DNA of 64,000 bases from Bradyrhizobium lablabi (GTDB taxonomy: Bacteria; Pseudomonadota; Alphaproteobacteria; Rhizobiales; Xanthobacteraceae). The stretch's first letter is position 1, and each line of letters starts with the position of its first letter. Positions 55,842-62,689 of the stretch are shown one piece after another. The stretch is taken from contig NZ_JAFCJK010000003.1 in assembly GCF_018131005.1 (NCBI RefSeq), positions 62,001 through 126,000 on the forward strand. The letters are read 5' to 3'. A model generated the notes under the pieces. The model was not told the DNA's origin. It was given only the letters and a program-made list of their open reading frames with translations, and did no database searches. The translations under genes and the position numbers were made by a program.

Positions 55842-56903
55842 ATGGTTCTGCTCACTCAACAGCCGGGGCCGGTGATACGCGATTTTTTCACTACGTTTGG
55901 CCACACAGAATTTCTGATTAGACAGAGCATCGTTCCCATCGTTGCCTGGAACGATGGTGATAGAGGAATGCGCTGCATCGGAACGGGCTTCTTCATAAGC
56001 GCATCTGGTCTTCTAATGACAGCGGCCCATGTCGTCAGAGACCCGATAGATGACCAGTGCGCAGACTTCACCCAAATCGGCGATAACGCTTTCAGGTTCG
56101 ACAAATCCTTGCACATGGGTGTTTTGCTTCCCGCTAACCCGGCGATGAAAACCGCCCCTCCTCAAGTGTTCAACGGGCCAGATGAAATTCGCGACGCAGA
56201 CTCATTCATTGCACCTATCGAGTGGGCCATGCATTGGGGGCAGGAAGTCGTCGGACCTTTGTTTCACATGAAGCCAGAGTACAAACTCGATCTCGACATC
56301 GCGGTTTGCAAGGTCAGGGAAAATCAAATAGGCGGCTCGTACCAACCGCTCAATGTCGGTCAACACGATTTGAAAATCGGCGACCGTGCAGTCGCAATTG
56401 GATACGCCGAGATGGAGAATATTCAGTTTGGCGAGCGGGCGGCTTATCAGCCGTCATTGGTTGTATCCGTCGGCTCAGTTACGAATATCTATCCAGATAA
56501 CATCACAAAAAAGGAGGCTACGACGCCGGGGCCATGTTTTGAGTTCGACGCGAAAATTCCGGGAAAGATGAGTGGTGCCCCAATTCTTGTTGGGTCGGGC
56601 GTCATTACCAACGGAGTCGTTAGCCGAAGCTGGCAAGATGAAAGGCGCGCTAGCGGCGGTCTGATAGCTCCGATGATGGGTTTGAGCTTAGCGAACGGAA
56701 AAAGCCTCCTCCAAATCGTACAGGATGGAAGCGAAGGAATGGCTCAAATAATGGGACGAGAAACTTTGATCGTGGTGCTCAGAACCCGGTGCCGCGAAGA
56801 ACGGTTCATGATCAAACACTGTCCCACCCAGAACCGAGGTGGGACAAACCGGGGGAAAATCCCCTTTAGTTCAATGCTAAATTTTGGGAATGGCGCTCCC
56901 TAG
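55842..56903 (+). CDS. trypsin-like serine peptidase (S1 family), main part
   Basis: A 353-residue trypsin-like domain protein with a full-looking triad: His in 'LLMTAAHVVRD' (about residue 62), Asp in 'YKLDLDIAVCKV' and Ser in 'IPGKMSGAPILVG'. No signal peptide or PDZ domain is seen, so it is probably a cytoplasmic standalone peptidase. The coding sequence really begins upstream (see 55687) and is split by a frameshift in a C-tract. The C-terminal 60 residues run through two hairpins and into the 15-bp att repeat, so the natural 3' end is probably lost. Base composition is more AT-rich than its neighbours. Confidence 0.78.
   Translation: MVLLTQQPGPVIRDFFTTFGHTEFLIRQSIVPIVAWNDGDRGMRCIGTGFFISASGLLMTAAHVVRDPIDDQCADFTQIGDNAFRFDKSLHMGVLLPANPAMKTAPPQVFNGPDEIRDADSFIAPIEWAMHWGQEVVGPLFHMKPEYKLDLDIAVCKVRENQIGGSYQPLNVGQHDLKIGDRAVAIGYAEMENIQFGERAAYQPSLVVSVGSVTNIYPDNITKKEATTPGPCFEFDAKIPGKMSGAPILVGSGVITNGVVSRSWQDERRASGGLIAPMMGLSLANGKSLLQIVQDGSEGMAQIMGRETLIVVLRTRCREERFMIKHCPTQNRGGTNRGKIPFSSMLNFGNGAP
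56821..56867 (+). terminator. two hairpins at the end of the peptidase reading frame
   Basis: GTCCCACC (56821-56828) pairs with GGTGGGAC (56838-56845). Directly after it GGGGA-AAA-TCCCC (56852-56864) is followed by TTT. They look like a terminator, which implies that the original peptidase gene ended upstream and that the present last codons are read-through. Confidence 0.45.
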
Positions 56904-56905
56904 GG
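56891..56905. repeat. attachment-site repeat, copy 2 (prophage side)
   Basis: TGGCGCTCCCTAGGG, identical to 53967-53981, 86 nt before the stop codon of the intact integrase. The position next to the integrase gene is that of an attL/attR site. The T-loop part found in copy 1 is absent here. Confidence 0.6.
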
Positions 56906-56991
56906 AAATGGCAATCTTTTGAAAAATCAATGGCTTGGCGGGAGCGGTTAGCCACTTAGTTGCTAGGGCGTTCCCGGAACCCTGGCTAACC

Positions 56992-58095
56992 CTATTTCGG
57001 GCGCCGCCAGTTCATAAGCGGTTCCATGGCCAGCGCGGCCATGATCTCCTGTTCGGCCTCCCGGCTGTAGAGCTCGGCATGTTCCATGTTGTCGTGGCCG
57101 AGCACGTCCATCAGCCCCCGGGTCGTGGCCTTGTGCAGGGCGAGCTGCTTGCCGAGGGTCTTCCGCAGGCCGTGCAGGGTATAGCCGGGCGGGAGGCCGG
57201 CCGCCTTCGTCCATTGCCGCATTCGGACCGACAGCCCCTTGGCGCTGAACGGCTTGCCCCAGGCCGTCAGGACGACAAACTCCCGATCTTCAAAGTCGTT
57301 GATTGCATTGATTGCATCGCGCAGGTTCGGATGAATCGGCAGCACCAGTTTCTTGCCGGTCTTCTGCTGCACCACGTTATGGGCCGATGGTTTGAAGTCG
57401 GCCGGCTTCACCTTCGTCACGTCCGATCGGCGGTGGCCGAAATAGAGCGCCAGCGAGTAGACGAGGCGCGGCGTCGAGCCGATCGGCCAGTGTGCCTCGA
57501 ACTTGTCGAGCATCTCGTCGGGCCATGCTTTCCAGCCGCCGTATCCGGGGCGGTATTTCACGCGATAGGTCGGGTCGTTCTCGATCCATTCCTGATCGAG
57601 CGCGACGGCGATAAGCTTCCGGATGACGCGCAACAGGTGCGAGGCTGCGTGCGGCGTGTCGGAGCGGCGCGCCAGCAAGGCCTTGACGTGTTTCCTTTTC
57701 AGGAAGGCGACGTCGACATCGCCGAAGGTCAGCGGCTCGCCTTCGATGATCTCCGATGTCAGGAATCGCTCGATGATGCGGGTCTGCGCGCCTCTGATGT
57801 CGGGGCCGAGCGCTTTCCAGTCCGGATCCTCGGCGCGCAGGAGGCGCCACGCCGCCTTGAACGAATGCGGCGCCGCCGCGGTCGGCAGCTGCACCACGGC
57901 CGCCGGCGCGGGCAAAGGCCGGCCCTGCACGGCTGCTAGATAGGCTGCCTCGTTGGCCTCGCTCTCGGCCGGGTCGCCAGGGAGCTGCACGACGCGATTG
58001 CCGCGACGGTAGCGCCAGCGGCGCTTGCCGTGGCGATCCCGATAGGATCCCGCCCCTGGAAATTCGTCTATCATAAGGGATGGGACGCTAGCCAT
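56992..58095 (-). CDS. int: site-specific tyrosine recombinase (phage integrase)
   Basis: About 367 residues. An N-terminal basic region ('YRDRHGKRRWRYRRGNRVVQLPG' in part) and a core-binding SAM-like domain precede the catalytic domain. The catalytic residues are visible: Arg in 'LALYFGHRRSDVTKV', the HxxR in 'TLHGLRKTLG', His in 'MDVLGHDN' and Tyr in 'AELYSREAEQ'. ATG at 58095 overlaps the end of the excisionase-like gene; ATG at 58074 is an alternative. The longer open frame to 58275 overlaps that gene in another frame and is rejected. It lies next to the att repeat at 56891, consistent with tRNA-site integration. Confidence 0.92.
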   Translation of the reverse strand: MASVPSLMIDEFPGAGSYRDRHGKRRWRYRRGNRVVQLPGDPAESEANEAAYLAAVQGRPLPAPAAVVQLPTAAAPHSFKAAWRLLRAEDPDWKALGPDIRGAQTRIIERFLTSEIIEGEPLTFGDVDVAFLKRKHVKALLARRSDTPHAASHLLRVIRKLIAVALDQEWIENDPTYRVKYRPGYGGWKAWPDEMLDKFEAHWPIGSTPRLVYSLALYFGHRRSDVTKVKPADFKPSAHNVVQQKTGKKLVLPIHPNLRDAINAINDFEDREFVVLTAWGKPFSAKGLSVRMRQWTKAAGLPPGYTLHGLRKTLGKQLALHKATTRGLMDVLGHDNMEHAELYSREAEQEIMAALAMEPLMNWRRPK

Positions 58096-58336
58096 CCTCG
58101 AACATGCGGTCCAGCGGGTTCTTAACTTTTTCTTCCGGAAGATCGGTAAAGGCGGCTTCGAGCCGGAGGCGATCCCACACCACGCGGCCGTCAACTCGCT
58201 TGGGCTTCGGCATCCGGCCGTCGGCCACCATCTCGTCGAACTTCGTAATGCTGACGCCGACATAGCGCGCGGCATCGTCGCGCGACATGCCGCGCGGCGG
58301 GTAAGAGAGATCGCGATGGTCAGGCGCGCGGGTCAT
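58088..58336 (-). CDS. excisionase-like HTH protein (AlpA/MerR-type fold)
   Basis: 82 residues. A single winged-helix domain, 'MSRDDAARYVGVSITKFDEMVADGRMPKPKRV' (in part), followed by 'WDRLRLEAAFTDLP', resembles AlpA/Xis-type DNA-binding proteins that are usually encoded beside integrases. It overlaps the start of int by 8 nt and the upstream small ORF by 17 nt, so all are co-translated. It is a likely recombination-directionality factor. Confidence 0.8.
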   Translation of the reverse strand: MTRAPDHRDLSYPPRGMSRDDAARYVGVSITKFDEMVADGRMPKPKRVDGRVVWDRLRLEAAFTDLPEEKVKNPLDRMFEDG

Positions 58337-58430
58337 ACCAGTAGGACGCCTTTTCGATCAGCGCGGCGATGACGATGCCGCCGCCGATTGCGATAACGAG
58401 GATCGCCAACACCTCAGTCATAGTCGTCAT
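58320..58430 (-). CDS. 36-residue single-pass membrane peptide
   Basis: MTTMTEVLAILVIAIGGGIV then IAALIEKASYWYDPRA and TGA. One hydrophobic helix; no recognisable family. GGAAG directly precedes the ATG. It overlaps both neighbours (17 nt each), as do all genes of this operon, which supports it being real. Confidence 0.6.
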   Translation of the reverse strand: MTTMTEVLAILVIAIGGGIVIAALIEKASYWYDPRA

Positions 58431-58590
58431 CTTCCCAACGATTGATCGCCAGGGCGAGCGGGCCGAGCGCAATCGTCACCGGCAGGATCGCCAGATCGGG
58501 CGGCTCGAAGCCGGTCTCACAGATAATTTCCCACCACGCATACATGCCGAAAAGAGCCCAGGTGCAGATGGGGAGCATTGTCAGCGTCAT
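58414..58590 (-). CDS. 58-residue membrane peptide, two helices
   Basis: It starts MTLTMLPICTWALFGMYAWW, has a second hydrophobic segment 'PPDLAILPVTIALGPLALAI', and ends with an acidic tail (NRWEDDDYD). Its ATG overlaps the TGA of the upstream zinc-ribbon ORF by 4 nt. The family is unknown; tiny phage membrane proteins of this type often act in superinfection exclusion or lysis control, which is only a guess here. Confidence 0.6.
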   Translation of the reverse strand: MTLTMLPICTWALFGMYAWWEIICETGFEPPDLAILPVTIALGPLALAINRWEDDDYD

Positions 58591-58742
58591 GGCGTTGGCC
58601 TTCCATACCAGCAGTTCAGGCAGATCAAGTCGTCGAGCCGATCGCGGGCCGGCCGATAGACGTCGCAGCCGCAGCGCAGGCAGACGAAGCGCGCCGGCAA
58701 TGGCGCCGGCGCCGGGCGCGGGATGAAGCGCCGATCAGCCAC
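58587..58742 (-). CDS. 51-residue zinc-ribbon-like protein
   Basis: The GTG start at 58742 overlaps the upstream stop (GGTGGCTGA). The sequence has four or five cysteines in a ribbon pattern, 'FVCLRCGCDVYRP' and 'LICLNCWYG', so a zinc-binding fold is likely. It is Pro-rich at its N-terminus. Its function is unknown; co-translated with both neighbours. Confidence 0.6.
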   Translation of the reverse strand: MADRRFIPRPAPAPLPARFVCLRCGCDVYRPARDRLDDLICLNCWYGRPTP

Positions 58743-59082
58743 CGGCAGGCGCCGTCTCGTCAGCGAATAGCTTCATCATGTTGTTAAAGAGAAGTTCGCG
58801 CTTCCTGGCGGAATCGGCTGTTCGATCATGCAGCATGGCGATGATGAGCTCGAGCGGCGCACCTGTATCGCGGTGGCAGTCCCGCAGCTTGCGAACAGCC
58901 TCGAGCACGGCGAAGTCGGCGAGCATCTCGACGGCGGCCATGACGGCATCAACCTTGACGGGACGAGGCAGCTTGCTGTCGATGACGCACGAGAGGCCAA
59001 GGGTCGCCTTCATCGCGCCCTTCTGCCCAATTGTCCCTTTGTCATATGCTTCGGTGAACTTGGCCTGTGGAGAGAGGGTCAT
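58735..59082 (-). CDS. phage hypothetical protein, 115 residues
   Basis: An all-helical, mixed-charge protein ('LSPQAKFTEAYDKGTIGQKG', 'RPVKVDAVMAAVEMLADFAV', 'LELIIAMLHDRTADSARKRE' in part). The ATG at 59082 has GGAAGA about 8 nt upstream; the frame is open to 59265 but the upstream part lies over the previous gene. No family was recognised. Confidence 0.7.
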   Translation of the reverse strand: MTLSPQAKFTEAYDKGTIGQKGAMKATLGLSCVIDSKLPRPVKVDAVMAAVEMLADFAVLEAVRKLRDCHRDTGAPLELIIAMLHDRTADSARKRELLFNNMMKLFADETAPAGG

Positions 59083-59378
59083 AGCTGGTCTTCCTTTCCG
59101 GTGGTGCAGAGGGTGGCGGCGAGTTTTCGAGCGCGCTTGTTCAGGTAGTAAGAGACGGTCGAGGGATCGCGACCGATCGCACTGGCGATCTCGTAGCGCT
59201 TGAACCCGAGGGCATGGAGTTTTTGCGCAACCTCGACGCGGGCCTCGACGTAGTCCTTCAAACATGACGGGCTCACGAGATGGCCGGAGTTCAGGCCGTG
59301 CGCGGGCAGCGTATCTTCCACGGTGGATTCGAGGATGCGGCGGCGCGCCGCGCGGGCAAGGGGCAGCTTGTCGGTCAT
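59079..59378 (-). CDS. HTH DNA-binding phage protein
   Basis: About 99 residues. The C-terminal half carries a helix-turn-helix 'LGFKRYEIASAIGRDPSTVSYYLNKRARK' (in part), similar to the DNA-binding part of resolvase- or DnaA-type proteins. The N-terminal 'PSCLKDYVEARVEVAQKLH' forms helices. ATG at 59378; the end overlaps the next gene by 4 nt (ATGA). It is probably a regulator or replication-associated binder. Confidence 0.7.
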   Translation of the reverse strand: MTDKLPLARAARRRILESTVEDTLPAHGLNSGHLVSPSCLKDYVEARVEVAQKLHALGFKRYEIASAIGRDPSTVSYYLNKRARKLAATLCTTGKEDQL

Positions 59379-59383
59379 GGCGA

Positions 59384-59578
59384 TCATTCCATCATCGAGA
59401 TGTCGCAATCGTCGCAGTGCATGTGCATGTGGCTCTTACGGCCCACCAGTCGACCATGCACAAAGCCTGCATCGCAGAACGGGCACTTGGCTTTCGCCGC
59501 GGTGATGCCCTTCTCGAGCATGATCTTCTTCAGCTTCGCCGCTGTCTCGATCACCTTGTCGGCCGTGGCGATGTCCAT
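59384..59578 (-). CDS. 64-residue zinc-ribbon phage protein
   Basis: A helical N-terminus ('MDIATADKVIETAAKLKKIM'), then 'KCPFCDAGFVHGRLVGRKSH' and 'MHMHCDDCDISMME', a clear two-CxxC zinc site. The ATG at 59578 overlaps the upstream stop by one base (TGATG). Such proteins are common in phage early regions; the target is unknown. Confidence 0.7.
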   Translation of the reverse strand: MDIATADKVIETAAKLKKIMLEKGITAAKAKCPFCDAGFVHGRLVGRKSHMHMHCDDCDISMME

Positions 59579-59937
59579 CAGAGCGGCTCCCACTTGATCA
59601 GCAGCATTTCGAAATTGCCGACGCCATGCTCGCGCAGCCAAAAAGCATGCATGTCACTGATGCTGGTGAAGCCATCGGCGCGGGCAAACGCGTCAGCGTC
59701 GATCACAATGTCTCTGAGGCTGAAGGAGTCGTTGCGCACACCTATCCACATGGGCTGAACGTAGATGCATCGCGCATCGCCGATCTTGATGCACTGCTTT
59801 GTGCGCATGCCGCTATATAGCTGCACGGTCTCGCCGGGCCGCGCGTGCCGGCGCTTGCCGACCGCGCGGATCGTCTGCCGCTTCGCGCCGGAGCGGATCG
59901 GATCGACGAAACGGCGGCGGAAGCTATAGGCTACCAT
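59578..59937 (-). CDS. ASCH-domain-like phage protein
   Basis: 119 residues starting MVAYSFRRRFVDPIRSGAKR, with 'QTIRAVGKRRHARPGETVQL' and 'DARCIYVQPMWIG'. The 'F...I.sG.K..TiR' start and the beta-barrel pattern are typical of ASCH domains, proposed RNA-binding or nuclease-related modules found in phages. One-base overlap with both neighbours. Confidence 0.75.
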   Translation of the reverse strand: MVAYSFRRRFVDPIRSGAKRQTIRAVGKRRHARPGETVQLYSGMRTKQCIKIGDARCIYVQPMWIGVRNDSFSLRDIVIDADAFARADGFTSISDMHAFWLREHGVGNFEMLLIKWEPL

Positions 59938-60161
59938 CAGAAAAGTCCCGGAGGCGGCGTCAGTGACCAGTGTCGACGATGCTGCTCAGGCATAGTGTCG
60001 TAGACTTCTCGAGCAACCTGCACGCCAAACCCGGGCGGGACACAAAACGTCATCCGCGAAATAAGGTCAGCGAGCTCAAAAGCCGTGATGTCTGGCCGCG
60101 GCCTGAAGTAGACGGTGACCGTCTCTCGCTTCTGCCGCCGCTTTAAGATATCGAACATCAT
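59937..60161 (-). CDS. phage hypothetical protein, 74 residues
   Basis: MMFDILKRRQKRETVTVYFR and 'FELADLISRMTFCVPPGFGV' then an amphipathic tail. No family recognised. It starts at ATG 60161, overlapping the upstream gene by 4 nt, and ends overlapping the ASCH gene by one base. Confidence 0.65.
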   Translation of the reverse strand: MMFDILKRRQKRETVTVYFRPRPDITAFELADLISRMTFCVPPGFGVQVAREVYDTMPEQHRRHWSLTPPPGLF

Positions 60162-60559
60162 GATACCGATGCCTCGCCCTGGTTCAGTTCGGCAAACTCG
60201 GCGGCGATATCCGCGAGCTCCTCGCTCACCATCTGCGGCGACAGGCCGAACAGGCCGTACTTCTGTTCGATCGCGATGCAGGCGTCGGTCTCGCCTTTCG
60301 CGAGGTGCGCCGCGTAGCGGCTGAGATCGGCCTGCGCGTCTTTCAGATAGGCGTCGTCATCATTGCCGTCGCCGAAGCATCTGTCCCATTCATCTGCCGT
60401 GATGCCGGTCAGGATGAACTCGCGCTGGTCCGCCGTCAGGTGCGGAAAAGCGTCCTGCACCAGCGCGCCGCTGTCATACTTGGCCATCTGTTCGGCGGTA
60501 ATCGGCAGGTCCATCGTGCTCACTTTGCCGGTGATGATCGATGTGCGGGTGATCTTCAT
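60158..60559 (-). CDS. phage hypothetical protein, 133 residues
   Basis: The N-terminus 'MKITRTSIITGKVSTMDLPI' and 'LTADQREFILTGITADEWDR' matches a recurring small phage family that I recognise by pattern but cannot name functionally. A helical C-terminal extension ('CIAIEQKYGLFGLSPQMVSE' in part) follows. ATG 60559; 4-nt overlap with each neighbour. Confidence 0.7.
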   Translation of the reverse strand: MKITRTSIITGKVSTMDLPITAEQMAKYDSGALVQDAFPHLTADQREFILTGITADEWDRCFGDGNDDDAYLKDAQADLSRYAAHLAKGETDACIAIEQKYGLFGLSPQMVSEELADIAAEFAELNQGEASVS

Positions 60560-60867
60560 GCGTTGCCCTCTGTCTGCATTTTGCTGGCCTGAAACGCGCG
60601 CAACTCCTCGTCGATCAACATCATGCGGTCGATGTCCTGGTCGGTCGCGTCGGCATCCGCGTCGTCGCACAGCATCACGATGCTGAAGAACAGATGTCGC
60701 GCGCCGGCAAAGAAGACGTTGCGCATTTGCTCAATCCTCTCCGGCGGCGTGGTGCTTGGGATGGCGGCGTTCTTGAAGCCGACCCAGCCGCCCTCGATCA
60801 GCTTGCCCTTGTCGACCCAGTCGCGGGCTATCTGTTCGGCCAGCTTTTCGATGTGCGATTTGCTCAT
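60556..60867 (-). CDS. phage hypothetical protein, 103 residues
   Basis: Helical, starting MSKSHIEKLAEQIARDWVDK, with 'RIEQMRNVFFAGARHLFFSI' and an acidic 'DDADADATDQDIDRMM' segment. No family assignment. It overlaps both neighbours by 4 nt. Confidence 0.65.
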   Translation of the reverse strand: MSKSHIEKLAEQIARDWVDKGKLIEGGWVGFKNAAIPSTTPPERIEQMRNVFFAGARHLFFSIVMLCDDADADATDQDIDRMMLIDEELRAFQASKMQTEGNA

Positions 60868-61034
60868 GGCTTTGGCCTCCGCCCCTGGACGTGCTTCTCG
60901 ATCGCGATGACGATTTCGGAATTCATCGATCGGCGATTATCGGCAGCGAGGCGCTTCAGCTTCTCGTGCAGGTCGGCGGGCAACCGGAGGTGATACTGCT
61001 CGAAGTCGCGGCTGACGAGTATGCGCTCCGTCAT
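60864..61034 (-). CDS. Arc-type ribbon-helix-helix DNA-binding protein
   Basis: 56 residues: 'FEQYHLRLPADLHEKLKRLA' and 'NRRSMNSEIVIAIEKHVQGR', the Arc/MetJ-type ribbon-helix-helix with a beta-strand followed by two helices. Arc proteins repress phage operons as dimers. The ATG at 61034 overlaps the upstream gene by 4 nt; it may autoregulate this early operon. Confidence 0.82.
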   Translation of the reverse strand: MTERILVSRDFEQYHLRLPADLHEKLKRLAADNRRSMNSEIVIAIEKHVQGRRPKP

Positions 61035-61378
61035 GACTTCCTCCGATACAGAAACGCATAGCCGGTGCGCGATCGATGGTTTGGCACGGTCTTCCGTTCG
61101 ATGGTGCCGCGCTTCGTCAGCACTTTGAGAACGGAGCGAACGCTTCCGTCGTCGGAAGGGCGGCGGACACACCGGCAGACCTTCGCCGTGTTCACCCACT
61201 CGTCGGTCAGCGCTGCGAGGATCGCCGCCGAAAGCTTGTTCGTGGTGCTCGGCGCGTAGCTCGGGCGACGAAAAAGTGGGCCCGTCGGCGACTCGGCTCT
61301 CGCGTGAGTGCGGTTGTCAGGACCAGCGAGGCTGTCCCTGCCGCCGACGGGTTTCAGAATTTCGATGTCGTTCGTCAT
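61031..61378 (-). CDS. winged-helix-like phage protein, 115 residues
   Basis: A C-terminal domain 'LSAAILAALTDEWVNTAKVC', 'SVRSVLKVLTKRGTIERKTV' and 'YAFLYRRKS' looks like a winged helix. The ATG at 61378 has AGGA about 9 nt upstream. However, the frame stays open through the upstream G-rich repeats to a start at 61546 that would overlap the preceding stop by 4 nt, like every other gene in this operon. Whether the Arg/Gly/Ala-rich stretch is translated is open. Confidence 0.7.
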   Translation of the reverse strand: MTNDIEILKPVGGRDSLAGPDNRTHARAESPTGPLFRRPSYAPSTTNKLSAAILAALTDEWVNTAKVCRCVRRPSDDGSVRSVLKVLTKRGTIERKTVPNHRSRTGYAFLYRRKS

Positions 61379-61387
61379 TGTCGTTTT

Positions 61388-61541
61388 TCCTGCCTGCCTT
61401 GCCTCGCCTCGCCCTGCCTCGCCTTGCCTCGCCTCGCCTGCCTGGCCTCGCCCGGCCTTGCCTGGCCAAGCCTTGCCGCGCCATGCCTGCATGGCCTCGC
61501 CTGGCCTTGCCCCGCCATGCCCTACCGCGCCTCGCCTAGCC
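61388..61541. repeat. degenerate 5-bp GGCRA tandem repeat tract
   Basis: About 150 nt in which, on the leftward-coding strand, GGCGA, GGCAA and GGCAG units repeat with a period of five (plus strand: CCTCG, CCTTG, CCTGG). It fills the only sizeable gap of the prophage operon, lies between two genes and has no stop codon in the downstream gene's frame. It could be a slipped-strand-variable region, a G-rich structured leader, or a protein-binding array. Confidence 0.75.
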
Positions 61542-61542
61542 A

Positions 61543-62031
61543 TCACGTTGTCGACTCCAGTTGCACCGGAGGCGACTCCGTCACTTGCTCGACCTTGTCC
61601 ATTCCGTGCTCAGCGCGCGTCAGCGCGACGGCTTGTCTGATGCCATCGAGCTCCGGCAGCGGATGCAGGTCGAGGATTGAGGAAATGCGATTGAGAATCG
61701 CGCCAATCAGCGCGCGCCTCTTATCTTGATCCGCGAGAACGACCTTGGTCTGAATGTAGCCATCAGCGCCATCGGCCTCATTTGCCAGCGAAACATAGGC
61801 GCGAATGTTGACCTTCTGACCGTCGCCTCGATCGAGGAGCTTGACATTCACGCGGATGATCTGGCGTGCCTGCCACAACCGATAAAGGTGCGCGACATGC
61901 GCATCATCCCAATCGAATTTTGCATGCAGCGCGGTGTTGGGGCTGCGCGCAAACTCGACCACCTTCTCGGGGTGCAGAGCCTTGTCGGGGCTCTGCTTTC
62001 GGATGAACTCAAGTTCCTCAAGGATCGTCAT
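61543..62031 (-). CDS. phage hypothetical protein, 162 residues
   Basis: Starts MTILEELEFIRKQSPDKALH; middle 'DAHVAHLYRLWQARQIIRVN' and 'VSLANEADGADGYIQTKVVL'. Its charge pattern and position between the 62028 gene and the repeats fit a DNA-associated early phage protein, but no family is recognised. It overlaps the upstream gene by 4 nt. Confidence 0.65.
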   Translation of the reverse strand: MTILEELEFIRKQSPDKALHPEKVVEFARSPNTALHAKFDWDDAHVAHLYRLWQARQIIRVNVKLLDRGDGQKVNIRAYVSLANEADGADGYIQTKVVLADQDKRRALIGAILNRISSILDLHPLPELDGIRQAVALTRAEHGMDKVEQVTESPPVQLESTT

Positions 62032-62660
62032 TGCGCGATCCTGAAGAGACCAAAACCGAGACCGGCCGAATCCTTGCTGTCGGGTCTCCCCTCGCCGATG
62101 CCGACCTGCATGCCGACGCGCGTCAACAGATTGGAGACGTCAGCCAAGCTGAACTGATCGTCGTCGAAACGGATGCGAAGCGTCGCGCTCCACTCGTCCC
62201 AGCGCGGCCGCGCGCGAATGTCAGCAACGCCGGTCGCGTTGCGCACCAGGCGCTCGTCGTGCTGCGGCTTGCCTATGATCTTGATCAGCGGCGTGCCGTC
62301 AACGCGGTCATAGCCATCGGCCTCGACGAACAGCGTCAGCTTGGCGAGCGTCATCTTAAAACCGACCAGGCGGCAAGCCGAGATCAGCGCGAGCCTAAAG
62401 CCGCTCGCCGGGATGCCGCACCAGCCCTCGCGCGAAACATGCATGGCTTGCTCGAAATCATCTTTGAAATCGCGCGCGTCGCGTTTCTTGCCCTTCTTGG
62501 CCTGCGATCCGCTGACCATCTTCTCGCGCATCATGTCGGCGGCTTTCTTCGCGAAACGCGCTTGCATGTATGGGGCGGTGCCGACCAGCTTAAACTCAGC
62601 GGTGCTAAACTTCGGCGCCGGGATTTGAACTTCCCGGATCGTATGCGACTTATCCAGCAT
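62028..62660 (-). CDS. phage protein with a RAMP-like C-terminal glycine loop, 210 residues
   Basis: A mixed alpha/beta protein with 'LVGTAPYMQARFAKKAADMM' early, 'GFRLALISACRLVGFKMTLA' in the middle and 'VGMQVGIGEGRPDSKDSAGL' followed by GFGLF at the end. The C-terminal GxGx(n)GLGFG element recalls the glycine-rich loop of RAMP/Cas5-7 RNA-binding proteins. That resemblance rests on one motif. Its place between RecT and the early operon also suits an ssDNA-handling role. No firm assignment. Confidence 0.6.
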   Translation of the reverse strand: MLDKSHTIREVQIPAPKFSTAEFKLVGTAPYMQARFAKKAADMMREKMVSGSQAKKGKKRDARDFKDDFEQAMHVSREGWCGIPASGFRLALISACRLVGFKMTLAKLTLFVEADGYDRVDGTPLIKIIGKPQHDERLVRNATGVADIRARPRWDEWSATLRIRFDDDQFSLADVSNLLTRVGMQVGIGEGRPDSKDSAGLGFGLFRIAQ

Positions 62661-62689
62661 TGCTGTCTCCTGTACTGTTAAAGCCCGCT

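Larger units (their letters stand above)
53967..56905. mobile_element. 2.9-kb island bounded by direct 15-bp repeats
   Basis: Direct repeats TGGCGCTCCCTAGGG at both ends enclose a leftward UvrD-like helicase gene, an integrase C-terminal remnant and a frameshifted trypsin-like peptidase gene. The peptidase part is visibly more AT-rich than the flanking chromosome. This is best read as the leftover of an earlier integrative element, stacked beside the prophage that uses the right-hand copy. Confidence 0.6.

Noticed and set aside
61388..61541. A CRISPR array
   Set aside because: The repeat period is 5 nt with no spacers; it is a degenerate tandem repeat. No direct-repeat/spacer pattern was seen anywhere in the window.
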